NCBI RefSeq assembly: GCF_003602235.1
Contig: NZ_QZVS01000078.1
Span: forward strand, 1-64,000
Direction of reading: 5' to 3'
DNA length: 64,000 nucleotides
Origin: Cryobacterium melibiosiphilum
Lineage (GTDB): Bacteria; Actinomycetota; Actinomycetes; Actinomycetales; Microbacteriaceae
Shown: one piece after another, positions 61,429 through 64,000 of the stretch
How the letters are laid out: every line of letters starts with the position of its first letter
How positions within the stretch are numbered: the first letter of the stretch is position 1
Made by a program: the position numbers and the translations under genes
The notes under the pieces: generated by a model
Databases searched by the model: none
What the model saw: only the letters and a program-made list of their open reading frames with translations
Told to the model about the DNA's origin: nothing

Positions 61429-62226
61429 TCAGAGCAGGCTGGCCCCGAGCGGTGACAGCACCGTGACGAGTGTCAGGCCCGCGCCCAGCAGAGCCGCGCC
61501 CAGCATGCCCCAGCCGATGCGCCGCCTGCGGGCGCCGCGCACGGCCTCGTCGAGCAGCAGAAACCGTTCCCGCAGTTCGTCGGGTTCGATCGCGGGCAGC
61601 GCGCTCCACAGCTCGGGGCTGTCGATGACGGTGACCAGCGCCATCCGCTCGGCGGGCCCGAGCACGGTGGGGAGGGTCGTGAGCCAGCGGCGCAGGTCCT
61701 CGGCATCGATGACTTTGACCTGGGCGGGGCGCTCGCGAATCGTGATGCGTTTCGGGTCGACGCAGGCGACCACCGGGCGAACGGAGGTGCGCAGCGGGGT
61801 GAGGTCGCGCAGGATGCGGGTCAGGCGGTGGGCCTCGAACTCGGCGTCGCGAATGTAGGGCCTCTTTTCCCGCCCCACCATCAGCGTGCGGTGCGCCACC
61901 CAGATCTTCGCCCCGCGGTGCAGCTTGGTCGTGATCGTGAACACCCCGGCCGGGCCCACGAGCAGGTGGTCGATGTCGCTCTCACGGGTGCGCACGGGAA
62001 GGGCGTGAAAGACGGTCCAGCCGCCGGGCAGGCCGGCCAGCAGCCGCGCGACGGCGATTTCGCCCTGCGCTCCGAGATACCAGGGCAGGCTCTCGGCTCC
62101 GAGCGGCGACCGCCCGGCAAGTCGGGCGAATCGGGACCGCGGAGGGACCAGGCTCTGCTCGAGCAGCAGCACCTCGATGACGGACTGTGCCGCAAATCGC
62201 TGCCGCATAGTGTGCGTTTCTGACAT
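61429..62226 (-). CDS. NERD-domain protein with C-terminal membrane segment
   Basis: This 265-residue protein has a nuclease-related (NERD) domain at about residues 50-160: YLGAQGEIAVARLL, the acidic ESDIDHLLVGPAGVFTITTK (with the D and K of the nuclease-like core), and YIRDAEFEAHRL. A single hydrophobic segment ends the protein. NERD proteins are presumed DNA-processing or signalling proteins; activity is unproven. GAGGGG precedes the ATG. Its tail resembles the remnant at 8079-8192. Confidence 0.8.
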   Translation of the reverse strand: MSETHTMRQRFAAQSVIEVLLLEQSLVPPRSRFARLAGRSPLGAESLPWYLGAQGEIAVARLLAGLPGGWTVFHALPVRTRESDIDHLLVGPAGVFTITTKLHRGAKIWVAHRTLMVGREKRPYIRDAEFEAHRLTRILRDLTPLRTSVRPVVACVDPKRITIRERPAQVKVIDAEDLRRWLTTLPTVLGPAERMALVTVIDSPELWSALPAIEPDELRERFLLLDEAVRGARRRRIGWGMLGAALLGAGLTLVTVLSPLGASLL

Positions 62227-62441
62227 GGATGACCCCTCTCGGCTGCCGAATCTAGCGATCGAACTCCGAGTTCACGCAGCCCCCGAACTGGCCGTAGCGG
62301 GCCGCCCGAATATGGGATCGCGGGTCCAACCGTGCGGCTCTATGCTGGTCGTGACGGTGCGGGTGCCAGTTCGGGGACTGATCACTGCGGCCGGGTAGTC
62401 CTAGACTCGGCTCGCCCACTGTCGCAACGCGAGGACTTTCC

Positions 62442-62738
62442 ATGGATCTGCCCGGCCCCGGCTGGCCCTTCGAACCGAGCGACGCCGCGCGGGCCCGTGG
62501 GCGCAACACCTGGGCCTTCACCGGGCTGATGTTCTCGGCGGGCTCACTGCTGCTCAATCCGTTCGGGATCGTGGGGCTGATCGGCATCGTGTTCTCAGCC
62601 CTGGGCCTGGCCCGCTCGCACCAACTGGAAGGCATGGCCTACCGCGTCACGGGCCGAGGACAGTCACTGATAGGCCTGGGAATCGGACTGGCCGAGACGG
62701 TGTATTTCGCCTATCGACTCGGCGAATACCTGAGCTGA
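62442..62738 (+). CDS. Small membrane protein (DUF4190-like)
   Basis: This 98-residue protein has two hydrophobic segments (NTWAFTGLMFSAGSLLLNPF and a second glycine-rich one after LARSHQLEGM), giving a helical hairpin. The arrangement resembles DUF4190 proteins. GAGGA precedes the ATG by seven bases. The function is unknown. Confidence 0.6.
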   Translation: MDLPGPGWPFEPSDAARARGRNTWAFTGLMFSAGSLLLNPFGIVGLIGIVFSALGLARSHQLEGMAYRVTGRGQSLIGLGIGLAETVYFAYRLGEYLS

Positions 62739-62886
62739 CCTCGGACACTTCCTTCTGGACTCCCCGACGCGTGGCTGAGACCGGGCTGTGGATTCGGTAA
62801 CGCTTTACGCACCGGCGGCGCGGCGATTGTGTCACCCGTCCGGGGGCCCGCAGGCTGGAGGCAACAAAATTGAGGACACCTGCACC

Positions 62887-63498
62887 ATGAAAAAGAAGAC
62901 TGCCCTGATTTCCGGTGCCGCCGCACTCGTTCTCATCCTCGGCGGAGTCGGCATCGCCGTCGCCGTCGACGCAAACGACAACGACAGCCGCCTGACCGGT
63001 GAGACGCTGGAGCGGGCCAGCAACGCTGCCCTCGCTGAGGTCGGCACCGGCACCGTCACGAGCGCCGAGCGCACCAACGACGACGGTGCCTCCTACGCGA
63101 TCGAGGTGCGCCTCGACAACGGCGACGAGGTCGACGTTGAGCTCAACGACTCCTTCGAGGTCATCTGGGTCGGCGACTTCGACTCCAACGACGACGACAA
63201 CGGCTCGGCGACTGTTCCGAGTTCGACGGCCACGGCCGACGCTGCCGCGGCTGCCGCTGCTGCCGCCGCTGCCGCTGCCGCTGCGGAGGCCGCCACCGCG
63301 ACATCCGCTGAGTCCCGCGCCAGCGCCGAGGCGGCCGCCCTCGCCGCCGTCGGCAGCGGCACCGTCACCGAATTCGACATCAGCGACGACAACGACCACC
63401 TCTACGAGGTCGAGGTCACCCAGGCGAATGGCCAGGACGTCGATGTCGAACTCGATGCGAACTTCACCGTTCTGCGCGTGGACGACGTCGCACGCTAA
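62887..63498 (+). CDS. Secreted or membrane-anchored protein with two PepSY-like domains
   Basis: This 203-residue protein has a basic start (MKKKT) and one hydrophobic segment (residues 6-25), then two similar blocks of about 55 residues: NAALAEVGTGTVTSAERTND...VDVELNDSFEVIWV and AAALAAVGSGTVTEFDISDD...VDVELDANFTVLRV. The blocks look like PepSY-type domains. They are joined by a spacer with about 15 consecutive alanines. The internal duplication is clear; function (for example protease inhibition at the cell surface) is not known. Confidence 0.7.
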   Translation: MKKKTALISGAAALVLILGGVGIAVAVDANDNDSRLTGETLERASNAALAEVGTGTVTSAERTNDDGASYAIEVRLDNGDEVDVELNDSFEVIWVGDFDSNDDDNGSATVPSSTATADAAAAAAAAAAAAAAAEAATATSAESRASAEAAALAAVGSGTVTEFDISDDNDHLYEVEVTQANGQDVDVELDANFTVLRVDDVAR

Positions 63499-63545
63499 CC
63501 CCTTCCGCACGACGCGAATTCCCGGTCTGACCCGGCACACAGACA

Positions 63546-63567
63546 GCCCCGGCAACGTCGCCGGGGC
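63546..63567 (+). terminator. Terminator after the PepSY-like gene
   Basis: GCCCCGGC-AACGTC-GCCGGGGC followed by GTTCTGGTTT lies 48 bp after the stop. Confidence 0.75.
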
Positions 63568-63679
63568 GTTCTGGTTTCCGCGCCGGGCCGTCACGGGCGG
63601 CGGCCGCGGGGTTCGACCGTGCTCGCCCCTCGGCGGTAGAATTGGCAGGCCACTCCGGTGACCCGAGCGATTGCGACGG

Positions 63680-64000
63680 ATGCTCCAAGACCCGAACGTT
63701 CCCCCCTCGGCTTCGGCCACTCCCGCAGATGCGGGACGCTCCGCAGCCGGTTCTTCTGAACCCGCAGCCGGGACCTCGCCGGCACCGGTTCCGACGGCAT
63801 CCGGCCCGGCGGCATCCGGCCCGACGGCCGCAGCGCCGGTATCCGCTCTGCCGCCCCGATCGCGCCTGCGCGCGGCGGTGCGCCGCCTGCTCGGCCGCCC
63901 GGAGAACACCCCGGGCGCGCACCGCGTCACTGCCCCAGACACCGCCAAGGCCGATACGCCGCTCACCGCCCTGCTCACCGCCCTGCTCGCCGAGCGGGAA
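63680..64000 (+). CDS. N-terminal part of an unidentified protein (cut by the window end)
   Basis: An open frame from ATG 63680 continues to the last base without a stop (107 codons). The first 60 residues are rich in Ala, Pro, Ser and Gly and probably disordered. They are followed by a basic stretch (RSRLRAAVRRLLGRPE) and then a segment ending TPLTALLTALLAERE. I do not recognise the protein. The opposite strand is also open here, but its translation is low-complexity and extends through the PepSY-like gene, so it is the weaker reading. Confidence 0.5.
   Translation, partial: MLQDPNVPPSASATPADAGRSAAGSSEPAAGTSPAPVPTASGPAASGPTAAAPVSALPPRSRLRAAVRRLLGRPENTPGAHRVTAPDTAKADTPLTALLTALLAERE

Noticed and set aside
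62647-63978. 443-codon minus-strand frame at the window end
   Set aside because: It runs antisense through the PepSY-like gene and its terminator and has low-complexity translation; the plus-strand frame from 63680 is the better reading.

Overview
The window looks like chromosomal DNA of a high-GC actinobacterium. Third codon positions are almost always G or C, intergenic gaps are short, many genes start with GTG or appear leaderless, and ATGA start/stop overlaps are common. The word GGATGC/GCATCC recurs in coding DNA in a way I associate with Microbacteriaceae (Cryobacterium/Leifsonia-like); the family assignment is inference. No rRNA, tRNA, transposase, prophage or CRISPR array was found.

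Layout. (1) 0.2-13 kb is accessory in character: a quinone oxidoreductase; a UvrD-type helicase with a nuclease-like insert and zinc ribbon, coupled to a small membrane protein; an SRA-HNH modification-dependent endonuclease; a macro-like/SIR2 fusion; a VapBC pair; a decayed stretch with gene remnants; a GTG-started gene of unknown function coupled to a SpoT-type HD hydrolase; and an ADP-ribosylglycohydrolase/phosphatase fusion divergent from an NrtR-like regulator. Several products handle NAD or ADP-ribose. (2) 13.2-20.9 kb is a peptide-uptake operon (amidohydrolase, binding protein, two permeases, fused double ATPase) divergent from a double-HTH Lrp-type regulator. (3) 21-23.4 kb holds a second quinone oxidoreductase and a TolB-like propeller protein. 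(4) 23.4-33.9 kb is a beta-mannoside cluster: an oligopeptide-type ABC transporter, a LacI regulator, a GH2 beta-mannosidase and a BadF-type sugar kinase. (5) 33.9-36.2 kb has MarR, an F420-dependent-NADP-reductase-like protein and a luciferase-like oxidoreductase. (6) 36.4-42.3 kb has an ascorbate-type PTS (EIIC, EIIB, EIIA), a ROK regulator and a divergent transketolase. (7) 42.5-45.3 kb has an AlaX-type editing protein, a zinc-ribbon protein and alanine racemase. (8) 45.5-52.7 kb is a LacI-controlled cyclitol/sugar operon: two Gfo/Idh/MocA dehydrogenases, a TIM-barrel isomerase and a CUT2 ABC transporter. (9) 52.7-64 kb has a TPR-GGDEF diguanylate cyclase, a PucR regulator divergent from alanine dehydrogenase, a CycA-like permease, a pRiA4b-ORF3 protein, small membrane proteins, a NERD protein, a PepSY-like secreted protein and the beginning of a gene that runs off the end.

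The most unusual signal is a family of seven dispersed 83-104 bp elements. Each is bounded by inverted arms of the type GGCATAACTCCTGC...GCAGGAGTTATGCC and lies just behind a gene's 3' end. In two cases the element itself supplies the stop codon of the preceding gene. Other notable points are the 4.5-13 kb NAD/ADP-ribose neighbourhood, a perfect TTGGACCGGTCCAA operator shared by a LacI gene and its target operon, coding minisatellites in the diguanylate cyclase and the zinc-ribbon protein, and a 22-bp perfect palindrome that overlaps the end of the sugar kinase gene.
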